Shown piece after piece: positions 56,390-63,058 of a DNA stretch of 64,000 nucleotides. Under the pieces are notes generated by a model. That model did not search any database. It saw nothing but the letters and a program-made list of their open reading frames with translations, and was not told the origin of the DNA. How positions within the stretch are numbered: the stretch's first letter is position 1; each line of letters opens with the position of its first letter. The stretch comes from Gemmatimonadales bacterium (GTDB lineage Bacteria > Krumholzibacteriota > Krumholzibacteriia > LZORAL124-64-63). The position numbers and the translations under genes were made by a program. Where the stretch lies: NCBI GenBank assembly GCA_019038745.1, contig JAHOYV010000014.1, positions 23,376-87,375 on the forward strand, read 5' to 3'.

Positions 56390-57274
56390 CTAGGGCTCGA
56401 TCTTCGCGATGGCTGTCTCGAGCGCCCTGTTGAACTCCTCAGCGGCACCGAGCATCAGAAAGTGGTCCGTTCCCTCCAGCACTATCGCATCGAAGGTGCG
56501 CATGTGCCGTAGGTTCGCCTCGGCGTTGACGGGCCACAGGTCAGCGCACACTGCAACGACCGGCAGGGGCAGCTCCTCAAAGAGCGCCGGCCCCGCGCCG
56601 GTGATCCACTGCGCCATGTACTCGCGCATCGCGCTCAGGGCGACCTCCGCGGGCGCGGCCGCCATATCCGCCTGGATCCACTCGGCCAGGTCGGCGGCTG
56701 TGTCCGGCAGGATCATCGCCGCGGCGAACGGTCTGCAGGCGGCTGGAAAGTCGGCCTCCAGCGGGGCGATCATCTCGGTGACGTCTTCCTCAGTGACCGG
56801 GAAATCTAGGTCGTGAAGCGAGTCTACGCCGATCAGGCCCAGGACTCGGCCCGGCAACAGGCGCGCTGCCTCGGCGATGACCAGGCCACCCATTGAGTGG
56901 CCAACCAGGATCAGTCGGTCGCTGCCGACGGCGTCGGCCACCGCCCGCACATCCTCGCCGAAGGAGCGCATGGTGTAGTCCTCGCGCCCCGCGCCCGAAT
57001 GGCCGTGGCCGGCCAGATCGACGGTGACGACCCGGTGTCGGGCGCCGAAGTGCGCTAGCTGTTCGCGCCAGTAGCGAGCGTCGCAGCTCCAGCCGTGGAC
57101 CAGGACCAGGGTCGGCTCGCCGTCGCCGTGGGCCTCGTACGCGATGGGAGTGCCATCGGCCGAGGGAACGACGCCGGGAGTTCCCGCGCTGGCTGCGCCG
57201 CCGGCGACGAGGACGCAGCCGAGAAAGAAGCCGAGAAATGGGACCAGACGAGTGGTCGTGCGTTCGTGGGTCAT
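56390..57274 (-). CDS. Secreted alpha/beta hydrolase
   Basis: 294 aa (AGGAGGAG before the ATG). The signal peptide is LVPFLGFFLGCVLVAGGAASAG. The fold motifs are VLVHGWSCDARYW (oxyanion), VDLAGHGHS, nucleophile Ser in GHSMGG, and a His near the C-terminus in EGTDHFLML. It is probably a hydrolase of small ester or lactone substrates. The gene is visibly more G/C-rich at third positions than both neighbours, a sign of recent transfer. It may be the innermost cassette of the attC array, though no attC follows it. Confidence 0.9.
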   Translation of the reverse strand: MTHERTTTRLVPFLGFFLGCVLVAGGAASAGTPGVVPSADGTPIAYEAHGDGEPTLVLVHGWSCDARYWREQLAHFGARHRVVTVDLAGHGHSGAGREDYTMRSFGEDVRAVADAVGSDRLILVGHSMGGLVIAEAARLLPGRVLGLIGVDSLHDLDFPVTEEDVTEMIAPLEADFPAACRPFAAAMILPDTAADLAEWIQADMAAAPAEVALSAMREYMAQWITGAGPALFEELPLPVVAVCADLWPVNAEANLRHMRTFDAIVLEGTDHFLMLGAAEEFNRALETAIAKIEP

Positions 57275-57320
57275 GTCTGCTCCTCCTATGATTCTCGTTT
57301 CAATCTATTCTGCTGCCATT

Positions 57321-57971
57321 TCACTCATCGCTCTTTTTCCCCAGCGCGTTCGCTGCGCCGTTCATTCGCTTCTCAAGATCACAGACACGGAGTTCTACGT
57401 CCTCGAGTCCTTCAACTGTCGGGATGGCCGATCCACTGGCAAGCGATGAGGTCGTCACACGGTGCACGAACCGAGCATATCCAAGCCCCACGGTGATAAC
57501 AAGGGCGACAGTCATTACCAGAAACCTGGTTATTGATGTGTCTGTGGCCACGACCCACCCGACTCCATAGAGCATCGTAAAGACACCGCCCAGCAATAGG
57601 CCGTTGCTGATCACTAAAAGTTGATCGGCGCGTACAAGTGAAACAACCAAGGCGGCCGTGGAGAACATGATGAGAATGATACTCGTACTAATGCCCCATG
57701 GTTTTCGAGCTTCGGCTGCGGCATCAGCTAGATCTCTCCGCTGGCTACTGATCTCCCGGAGTTGATCCCGATCCTCACCCGACAACTCGCTTGACGGCCC
57801 CGAGCTTCTGATCCCCTGTTCGCGGTGTTCAAGATCTCGGATCTGGTTATCGAACTGCTTTGGGGGTGGATGAAAAGTATAGACTCCGATTCCAACGAAT
57901 ACCGTTAACATTAGACCCAGGAAAAAAGAAAATATCGTCCGTAGCCCGGCGCTTCGTCCCATGTCCCCCAT
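57321..57971 (-). CDS. Unknown membrane protein (cassette gene)
   Basis: 216 aa; GGAGGG precedes the ATG. Membrane segments at about residues 11-31, 96-113, 119-138 and 147-166 flank a charged coiled region (IRDLEHREQGIRSS...DQLREISSQRRDLADAAAEARK). I do not recognise a family. It sits directly after a shortened attC site and is transcribed in the array direction, so it is likely the gene of an integron cassette. Confidence 0.65.
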   Translation of the reverse strand: MGDMGRSAGLRTIFSFFLGLMLTVFVGIGVYTFHPPPKQFDNQIRDLEHREQGIRSSGPSSELSGEDRDQLREISSQRRDLADAAAEARKPWGISTSIILIMFSTAALVVSLVRADQLLVISNGLLLGGVFTMLYGVGWVVATDTSITRFLVMTVALVITVGLGYARFVHRVTTSSLASGSAIPTVEGLEDVELRVCDLEKRMNGAANALGKKSDE

Positions 57972-58016
57972 TTTGGCCCTCCGAATTCAATCGTTCAACG
58001 TCCTCGAGACTTGTCC

Positions 58017-58043
58017 GCCTAACGGTGGCTTCACCTGCTAGGT
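58017..58043 (-). other. Shortened attC-like site
   Basis: On the minus strand an R''-like ACCTAGC (58043-58037) and the canonical R' GTTAGGC (58023-58017) enclose GGTG-aagc-CACC. The stop codon TAG of the upstream gene lies in R''. It is only 27 bases long, below the usual attC minimum, so the middle seems deleted. Confidence 0.55.
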
Positions 58044-58769
58044 ACCTTTTCGCTCCTCCCACCATTGCTTGGTCTCGCCAATATCACAAAACGGTCGAGT
58101 TGAGTTTAGCCTTGGCGGGTACCGGTCGTTCCGAAAGCCCTCAATTAAGTATGCAGCCTCGTTGCCGACTGTAGACTGCGTACTATCAATAAACGATGAA
58201 ATTGGGTTTTGCACATTCGCGCAGGGCTCCGTTGAATCCAAGAGGCCCATGAGGGCGGGGAGATCAGATTCCTTCACCCATCCAAATGGAATAATAGGTG
58301 CGGTCCAATTGGGCGAACTCCATGTCTTCAGCAACTCCAATAGTTCTAAAGGCCCTTCGGCAACGTAGTCGAACTTTTGGTACTTGATCGCACCTCGGCG
58401 CACCCGGTCACGCAATTCAACGGCTTCCGCTACGCGCCAATCCTCACACTCACCGATTGAAACGATTCGCCAAGTACCATCAGATTTCTCATAGATAGTC
58501 GCTTCATACCAACGGCTTCCTCCGCCATCAGCATCCATAGCACGTTGAAAGTAGATACTGCCGCGTTCAACCGCACTGACCGCGCCGAATAGAAACCCAG
58601 CTAATCCGCCTGGATAATTCGGCCATTCCCGGCCATCGGCTACCGCCAGTTCAATTCGGATGTTAAGTCTATCAGCGTAGTTGCTCAGCGAATCACTGGC
58701 ACTGCTCGGACCAGCAATCGCTACGACGACTACAACGGCTAAGGTCAACATTATTGGCGAGACTCTCAA
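58038..58769 (-). CDS. Secreted protein of unknown function (cassette gene)
   Basis: 243 aa with a TTG start (GAGG upstream); ATG 58751 is the alternative. The signal peptide is MLTLAVVVVVAIAGPSSAS. The mature part is mixed (RLNIRIELAVADGREWPNYPGG, YEATIYEKSDGTWRIVSIGECEDW) with a few cysteines and a C-terminal tail rich in charges. I recognise no family. Its stop codon lies within the attC R'' box that follows, which is typical of integron cassettes. Confidence 0.65.
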   Translation of the reverse strand: MRVSPIMLTLAVVVVVAIAGPSSASDSLSNYADRLNIRIELAVADGREWPNYPGGLAGFLFGAVSAVERGSIYFQRAMDADGGGSRWYEATIYEKSDGTWRIVSIGECEDWRVAEAVELRDRVRRGAIKYQKFDYVAEGPLELLELLKTWSSPNWTAPIIPFGWVKESDLPALMGLLDSTEPCANVQNPISSFIDSTQSTVGNEAAYLIEGFRNDRYPPRLNSTRPFCDIGETKQWWEERKGT

Positions 58770-58789
58770 TCTAAACCTCGTTGCTGTGT

Positions 58790-58826
58790 ACCTAACGCGG
58801 GCTTCACCTGCAAACGCTTGTTATGT
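58790..58826 (-). other. attC-like site
   Basis: Minus-strand R'' ACATAAC (58826-58820) and R' GTTAGGT (58796-58790) flank AAGCG...CGC complementary arms. Length is 37 bases, so the terminal hairpin is much reduced. It lies after the ICMT-like gene and before the next cassette gene. Confidence 0.6.
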
Positions 58827-58862
58827 GTCCTCTCGACGACTTTAACACGCCACTATTCTTTT

Positions 58863-59339
58863 TCACAGCCGCGGAACCCACCGTCTCACCGTGCGACAGT
58901 AGGCACTATACTCCTCCCCGAAGCGCCTCTTCAGCGCGGGTTCTTCGTGGAACAAGATAAACAAATGGGATGCCAGAAAAAGAAGGCACAAGTAGGCGAG
59001 GAGCCCGAAGGAAGCATAAAATAGCGCGGCCCCAGCGAGAGTCAGCCCAGCACCAATATACATAGGGTTTCTCACTATTCGGTAAGGCCCGGCAACGACC
59101 AAACAGCGTGGTGGGTCAAACGGCGCGGGTGTTCCATGGCCCACCCGGAAAAATGAAGTGACGCACCACAAGGCCAATACTGCCCCAACCGCTGCAGTTA
59201 CCATTCCCGCCACCTGCGGCAGACCAGTGAACTTTGGCTGCACGATGCCAGCCAACGACAACAAGCGCGATGGCAGGAATACCAGCACCAAGCCGATGAA
59301 GAGCGAAGCATACGTTACTGCCCGCATGAGTACGAACAT
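58863..59339 (-). CDS. Isoprenylcysteine carboxyl methyltransferase-like membrane protein
   Basis: 158 aa. The ICMT/PEMT-like signature is GPYRIVRNPMYIGAGLTLAGAAL, plus LFHEEPALKRRFGEEYSAYCRTVRRWVPR near the C-terminus. Three to four membrane segments surround it. Members methylate small or lipid substrates using SAM; the substrate here is unknown. It is a typical passenger of integron cassettes and is followed by an attC-like site. Confidence 0.85.
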   Translation of the reverse strand: MFVLMRAVTYASLFIGLVLVFLPSRLLSLAGIVQPKFTGLPQVAGMVTAAVGAVLALWCVTSFFRVGHGTPAPFDPPRCLVVAGPYRIVRNPMYIGAGLTLAGAALFYASFGLLAYLCLLFLASHLFILFHEEPALKRRFGEEYSAYCRTVRRWVPRL

Positions 59340-59428
59340 GTGGTTTCTCCATACCCAGATATTAGTTTCTGACCGTAATGTAGCCAGGTGTTACCTTACG
59401 TGTCCTTCGGATTGAATATTACACCGCT

Positions 59429-60349
59429 TTATTGAGAAGCGCCCCTCAGCCTCTCAATAATTCTTGTACTCACCCAGAAAACATCTTCGTCGTGGTCGGC
59501 GGTACGCTGGGTGAAGAACAGATACTTGCCATCTGGAGAGACAGCCGGAAACCGCTCCAATCCTTTGGAATTGATAGATTCACCCAAACTAAAGGACTCT
59601 GTCCAATTTCCATCGGGCTGCCGGAAGCTAATATACAGATCGCCCACGTCAGACGCAGGAAGTCCTCGACTCGAGCAAAAGATCAGGTAACTTTCGTCCG
59701 GAGCAATAAAAGGTGTATAGTTACGCTTGCCGCCTAGAGCGTTGATACTCGACGGCAGCAATTCCGGCTTTGCATATTCTCCATTGATAAGTTCCGACCG
59801 ATAGATTCCAAGATTGAGCCACTGCCCCTCAAGGTAGCCCATAAAATAGAGCGTGCCGTTGCTGGCGATGGAGGGATAGTAAGTATGCCGCACTTCGGGG
59901 AAACGACTGATAAGGCCGACAGATTTCGGCTCGCTCCAGCTATCACCTTGTTTTTCTACAAAAGAAAGATCATCCCCCTCTTCTTTGCCGCCAAAATACA
60001 ATCGCTGGCCGTCAGGAGAAAAGATCGGTGCATTATCAAATGGCGGTGTCTCAGGTACTGTCCATCTGTCGCCAACACGCCGCATAGTCTTGTGAATTTC
60101 ATGCCAATTATTCTCTTCGTCTCTCCAAATTGACCACCAGAACACCTCGTTGCCGTCGGGAGAAAACCTTGGAGACCAGTGTTCTTTAAAGTCTGTTGAG
60201 ACGATTCCACGGGCAAAAACTACCGGTGTTTCTCCTGGTTGGGGCTGACCCAGGTAGTCTCCTTGAAGTTCAGTGAATTTCTCTCCAAATGAAGGTTTGA
60301 CAATTAGAAGAAGAACAAAAATCAACAATACTATCTTCATAACTTTCAT
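59429..60349 (-). CDS. Secreted PD40/TolB-like beta-propeller protein (cassette gene)
   Basis: 306 aa. The signal peptide is MKIVLLIFVLLLIVKPSFG. Repeated WD40-like PD40 blades: HWSPRFSPDGNEVFWWSIW, NAPIFSPDGQRLYFGG, YYPSIASNGTLYFMG, YTPFIAPDESYLIFCSSR, RFPAVSPDGKYLFFTQR. About five blades are readable. It is probably a periplasmic or surface binding protein. The codon use is A/T-richer than the chromosomal genes of the window. I cannot find a convincing attC between this gene and the next. Confidence 0.85.
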   Translation of the reverse strand: MKVMKIVLLIFVLLLIVKPSFGEKFTELQGDYLGQPQPGETPVVFARGIVSTDFKEHWSPRFSPDGNEVFWWSIWRDEENNWHEIHKTMRRVGDRWTVPETPPFDNAPIFSPDGQRLYFGGKEEGDDLSFVEKQGDSWSEPKSVGLISRFPEVRHTYYPSIASNGTLYFMGYLEGQWLNLGIYRSELINGEYAKPELLPSSINALGGKRNYTPFIAPDESYLIFCSSRGLPASDVGDLYISFRQPDGNWTESFSLGESINSKGLERFPAVSPDGKYLFFTQRTADHDEDVFWVSTRIIERLRGASQ

Positions 60350-60517
60350 CCCTCGGTCTTTCTACTCAAAACTGGTCCATTTGAATATTAGCTTCCGGGT
60401 GCGAGAAATATACCCAGAGACCCTACGGCAATAACCTGTACCGCCCAGAGTACGCGGCATTCCCATTTAGGTTGCTGATAGTATTCCGTTGGCAATTGCA
60501 AAACTCCCTCGCTGTCT
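60350..60517. other. Leader region between PD40 gene and IS-interrupted attC
   Basis: This contains the 5' region of the PD40 cassette. A 14-base motif CTGGTCCATTTGAA (60372-60385) is repeated in inverted orientation at 61391-61404. No gene is evident. Confidence 0.5.
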
Positions 60518-60606
60518 GCCTAGACATAATGACTTCACCTGCAAAGACGATTGGCGCGGTGGCCCCTGCCAGGTGCGTGACGAACGGCTTTGTCTGGTGC
60601 AAGCTC
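60518..60606 (-). other. attC site interrupted by an IS1111-type element
   Basis: The minus-strand R'-like GTCTAGGC (60525-60518) and an L' arm complementary to CTTTGC/TTCACC match the arms of the complete attC at 62184. The other arm ends at about 60606, where the IS1111-type left end begins. The L'' arm shows the extra unpaired bases typical of attC. Confidence 0.65.
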
Positions 60607-60836
60607 TTGATACTCATTGAGGCCTCCCCCAATGCGCGCCCACAGGGCACGCTGGGTGACGCTAACCTTTCCCCAAAAAGGAGGAGACCCAATGAGATTC
60701 TTCACCGACCCCCATCAGAACTACTGCGGCATCGACTTGCACGCCAGATCGATGTACCTCTGTGTCCAAAACCGCGAAGGAAAAATTGTCTTTCACCGGA
60801 ACATGCAAGCCAGGCCGGTCATTTCTAAAAGCCATC
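60604..60836 (+). mobile_element. Truncated IS110/IS1111-family element (copy A)
   Basis: The left end (AAGCTCTTGATACTCATTGA) and the first about 45 codons of the transposase (MRFFTDPHQNYCGIDLHARS from ATG 60692) are closely similar to copy B at 63055. Similarity ends at about 60836, where IS3-type sequence begins. A small deletion before that point shifts the frame, so the gene is dead. Confidence 0.8.
60692..60836 (+). pseudogene. IS110/IS1111 transposase fragment
   Basis: Residues MRFFTDPHQNYCGIDLHARS and the following MYLCVQNREG match the N-terminus of the DEDD transposase of copy B, including the first catalytic Asp (GID). The frame is lost after about 45 codons and the rest is absent. 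AAGGAGGAG precedes the ATG. Confidence 0.8.
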
Positions 60837-60847
60837 CACGCGTAAGC

Positions 60848-61087
60848 TTACCCAAAATTCAGACACCGCAAAAGAACACCCAACCGGGGGCTGCCGTAGC
60901 GACGACGCTGAGCAGCCAGTTCCTTAAGCCTCTTTCTGAGCTCACTGTCATCATTGCCTCGACTGGTGTATCGACAAGATGATCGATGCAGTCCGATGAT
61001 GTGGCATGCTCGCCGCTCACTGATCGGAAGCTGACTTGTGGCCGAGCGGACGAGCGCCCTCTTCTCCGACGGTCCTAGAGGTTTTTT
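60848..61087 (-). pseudogene. IS3-family transposase OrfB, 5' fragment
   Basis: The reading frame begins at the frameshift tract AAAAAAC (minus strand 61087-61081), in the -1 frame relative to OrfA. It reads KKPLGPSEKRALVRSATS, then ISERRACHIIGLHRSSCRYTS, ELRKRLKELAAQRRRYGSPRLGVLLR. This is the N-terminal HTH_21 part of IS3 OrfB. About 80 residues remain of the usual 280; the catalytic DDE part is missing. It was found by reading the sequence after the OrfA stop. Confidence 0.8.
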
Positions 61088-61347
61088 GCTGTTTCAAGCA
61101 TTACCTTCAATGCTTGGTTATCTAAAACCTGTTCCGCCAACAGCAATTTCAACTTCTGGTTCTCTGCTTCCAGGGATTTTAATCGGCGGGCTTCCTGGAT
61201 ATCCATACCACCATACTTGCGTCGCCAGCGGTAATAGGTCTGCTCACAAATGCCATTTTGGCGACAAAGATCCTTTGTTGGAACTCCTGCTTCGCCTTCC
61301 TTCAGTACTCGGATAATCTGCTCTTCTGAAAATCGACTTGATCGCAT
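61075..61347 (-). CDS. IS3-family transposase OrfA
   Basis: 90 aa. The HTH of IS3-type OrfA is FSEEQIIRVLKEGEAGVPTKDLCRQNGICEQTYYRWRRKYGGM, with the leucine-zipper part RLKSLEAENQKLKLLLAEQVLDNQALK. The gene ends in an AAAAAAC slippery tract just before its stop, the usual site of -1 frameshifting to OrfB. GGAGG precedes the ATG. OrfA seems intact but its partner OrfB is truncated, so the element is inactive. Confidence 0.9.
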   Translation of the reverse strand: MRSSRFSEEQIIRVLKEGEAGVPTKDLCRQNGICEQTYYRWRRKYGGMDIQEARRLKSLEAENQKLKLLLAEQVLDNQALKVMLETAKNL

Positions 61348-61469
61348 TGCTTGTCCTCCTGGTTAACAGTTTACACCAAGAAACTAGCTTTTCAAATGGA
61401 CCAGATCTGAGGGGAAAGACCGAAACGGTTACGAAGTGCCGGAAATGGATCGGAATACCCGGTTGACAA

Positions 61470-61493
61470 GGGGAGCCCTCATAAGTGTTAGGT
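61470..61493 (-). other. attC remnant (R'' side only)
   Basis: The minus strand reads R'' ACCTAAC (61493-61487), spacer ACTTA and a short arm TGAGGG. The stop codon TAA of the methyltransferase gene lies in R''. The complementary half is absent, probably lost with the nearby IS insertion. Confidence 0.55.
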
Positions 61494-62153
61494 GGGAGGC
61501 ACAGAGTCCTCCGCATCGGCTACAGGCTTGTGGCCCACCACACAGAACCAGCCCTTGTGCCATTCCTCGTGAATCACAGCACCAGAGTATCCGGCCTCGG
61601 ACACAATGTCTCGTAATTCAGGCAGTGTCTGGCAGTTCATGCGCCCATTTGAGGCGAGTCTCCTATTGCGCGCGTCGTGTTTTCCCCCGAAGTATTCTCC
61701 TCCAGCCAGAGCGACTGACCCACGAGGCCCCAACACACGCATAATCTCGCCAAGGCCTGCTTCGAAATCTGGCCAGAGATAATGGGAATTGATCGCCACG
61801 ATCAAATCGAAGCGACTGTCTTCATATGGAAGCTCTGACACATCTGCCTCTCGAAGAAACACTCTTCCCTGTTCCACAGGCCGCCTATTGGTACGCGCAG
61901 CAACACCCAGAGCCTGCGTCGAGTGATCAATGCCGTGAAGCTCAGCGTGGGGAGCAAGATCAGTAAGCCTCAAGAGTGCCCCACCGCCGCCACATCCAAC
62001 GTCAAGCACGGTTCTCAGATCTTGTAGCGAGATTAGAGATAGTGCCCAGTCCGTCATCGGAAAATGAGCTCTGTTCATGCCCTGCGCCACGAGCCGTCCC
62101 GCCAAGCCTCTCGGCCGTCTGCTCTGGCCTATGAGCCAATTCACAGGATTCAT
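61488..62153 (-). CDS. SAM-dependent methyltransferase (cassette gene)
   Basis: 221 aa from ATG 62153 with GGAGG upstream; the in-frame start at 62255 runs through the attC site and is rejected. Class I methyltransferase motifs: VLDVGCGGGGALLRLTDL (SAM), LHGIDHSTQALGVAAR, YEDSRFDLIVAINSHYLWPDFEAGLGEIMRVLGPRGSVALAGGEY. A small-molecule or UbiE-type substrate is likely. It starts about 30 bases after a complete attC and ends within the R'' box of another. Confidence 0.9.
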   Translation of the reverse strand: MNPVNWLIGQSRRPRGLAGRLVAQGMNRAHFPMTDWALSLISLQDLRTVLDVGCGGGGALLRLTDLAPHAELHGIDHSTQALGVAARTNRRPVEQGRVFLREADVSELPYEDSRFDLIVAINSHYLWPDFEAGLGEIMRVLGPRGSVALAGGEYFGGKHDARNRRLASNGRMNCQTLPELRDIVSEAGYSGAVIHEEWHKGWFCVVGHKPVADAEDSVPPT

Positions 62154-62183
62154 GGCTGACCTCCATCTGCTCGGATTCTCGCC

Positions 62184-62281
62184 ACCTAATGTTTTGTTAA
62201 CCTGCAAGTGTGGTTGGCGCGGTTTGTGCGCCAGCACAAAGCGTGACAGGCGCAATTGTCAGGTTCAACTATTTGTTATCT
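62184..62281 (-). other. Complete integron attC site
   Basis: 98 bases, minus strand. R'' AGATAAC (62281-62275), 5-nt spacer, L'' GTTGAACCTG (with an extra G), a terminal hairpin containing TTTGTGC/GCACAAA, L' CAGGTTAAC (62204-62196), 5-nt spacer, R' ATTAGGT (62190-62184). L'' pairs with L' except for the one bulged G, which is the hallmark extrahelical base. R' has A in place of the first G. The vapC stop codon lies in R''. Confidence 0.88.
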
Positions 62282-62638
62282 CTTGTACGCGATACCCAGA
62301 TCATCGGCAGATGATGCCAACCTTTTGTCTCCTGTCCACAAAGGAATCCCAGAAAGAACTGCTGATGCCAAGATATGAATATCCACAAACCCAAGACCCT
62401 TGCCCATCAGTTTTCTAGACGAAACAAATTCCAAATATTCATCTGGTTCAACAACTGGGGTTGCTGGCAAGGATTGGAATAGATCCAGGATTTCAATTCG
62501 GTTTTTTAAATTCCCTGCGGCCAATTCACCAATGATAAAGGGATGACAGGCTACTGACCCCTGGTTCAAATTTCGCACAAGGTCTTGGTTACTTTTTCGA
62601 AAGTGATTGATCCAAATATTTGTATCAACGAGAACCAT
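62276..62638 (-). CDS. vapC: VapC-family PIN-domain toxin (cassette gene)
   Basis: 120 aa from ATG 62638; an in-frame start at 62722 lies inside vapB. The PIN acidic residues are visible: Asp in VLVDTNIWI, Glu in IIGELAAG, Asp in GLGFVDIHILASA and Asp in LWTGDKRL. PIN-type VapC toxins are RNases. It begins one base after the vapB stop, and its own stop lies in the R'' box of the attC. Toxin-antitoxin pairs are common stabilisers of integron cassette arrays. Confidence 0.93.
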   Translation of the reverse strand: MVLVDTNIWINHFRKSNQDLVRNLNQGSVACHPFIIGELAAGNLKNRIEILDLFQSLPATPVVEPDEYLEFVSSRKLMGKGLGFVDIHILASAVLSGIPLWTGDKRLASSADDLGIAYKR

Positions 62639-62639
62639 A

Positions 62640-62834
62640 TTAGTTACTGGTCCTTCTTCTCGGTGCCACCCGAAGAGCTTTCTCTGTGCCGCCAAGCGCG
62701 GCAAGGCGTTTGGCGCTTTCAAGTGCGATTAAAGCCTCAAGGCCCAAGCGCACAAGTGAGGTTTTCTCACTTACACCGGTCAGTTTAGATGCTCTCTCAA
62801 TAAGAGTGTCTTCGATATTCAATGTTGTTCTCAT
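62640..62834 (-). CDS. vapB: VapB-family antitoxin (cassette gene)
   Basis: 64 aa from ATG 62834 with GGAGG upstream. The sequence MRTTLNIEDTLIERASKLTG, then SEKTSLVRLGLEALIALESAKRLAALGG, fits the short VapB antitoxins with an N-terminal DNA-binding strand-helix part. The C-terminal tail (RVAPRRRTSN) would wrap the toxin. It is paired with vapC and probably represses their promoter. Confidence 0.9.
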   Translation of the reverse strand: MRTTLNIEDTLIERASKLTGVSEKTSLVRLGLEALIALESAKRLAALGGTEKALRVAPRRRTSN

Positions 62835-62970
62835 GGCAAACCTCCGTTTTGATGCCCCAGACATGCATATAAGTATGCCATTTTTTGATGCATTCCGCAA
62901 GGCCTTCTTAAATATACACAACCCGTGGATTTTCCACTGTGATGGGTATTACCTGGTTTTTCCCTTACAA

Positions 62971-63058
62971 AGAGAACGTTGGTTTCACCTGCAAAGCTGT
63001 TTGGCGCGGGCCGTGCGCAAGCACAGTGCGTGACGAACGGCTTTGTCGGGTTCAAGCT
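62971..63058 (-). other. attC site interrupted by IS1111-type element (copy B)
   Basis: The arms CTTTG...TTCACCTGCAAAG (62983-62996) and CTTTGTCGGGTTCAAGCT (63041-63058) correspond to L' and L'' of the complete attC, again with extra unpaired bases in L''. The R'-like box is degenerate (GTTCTCT at 62977-62971). The IS left end begins at about 63055, between L'' and the missing R''. Confidence 0.65.

Larger units (their letters stand above)
60837..61404 (-). mobile_element. Truncated IS3-family insertion sequence
   Basis: OrfA and a 5' part of OrfB remain. One end abuts the IS1111-type copy A at about 60837. The other end is probably at or near the TTCAAATGGACCAG motif (61391-61404). Related sequence of about 35 bases recurs inverted at 60350-60385 before the PD40 gene. 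Confidence 0.6.

Noticed and set aside
59340..59428. Possible attC between the PD40 and ICMT-like genes
   Set aside because: GTAAGG...ATTAC arms are present but lack proper R''/R' boxes and complementary L arms, so the site is not called.
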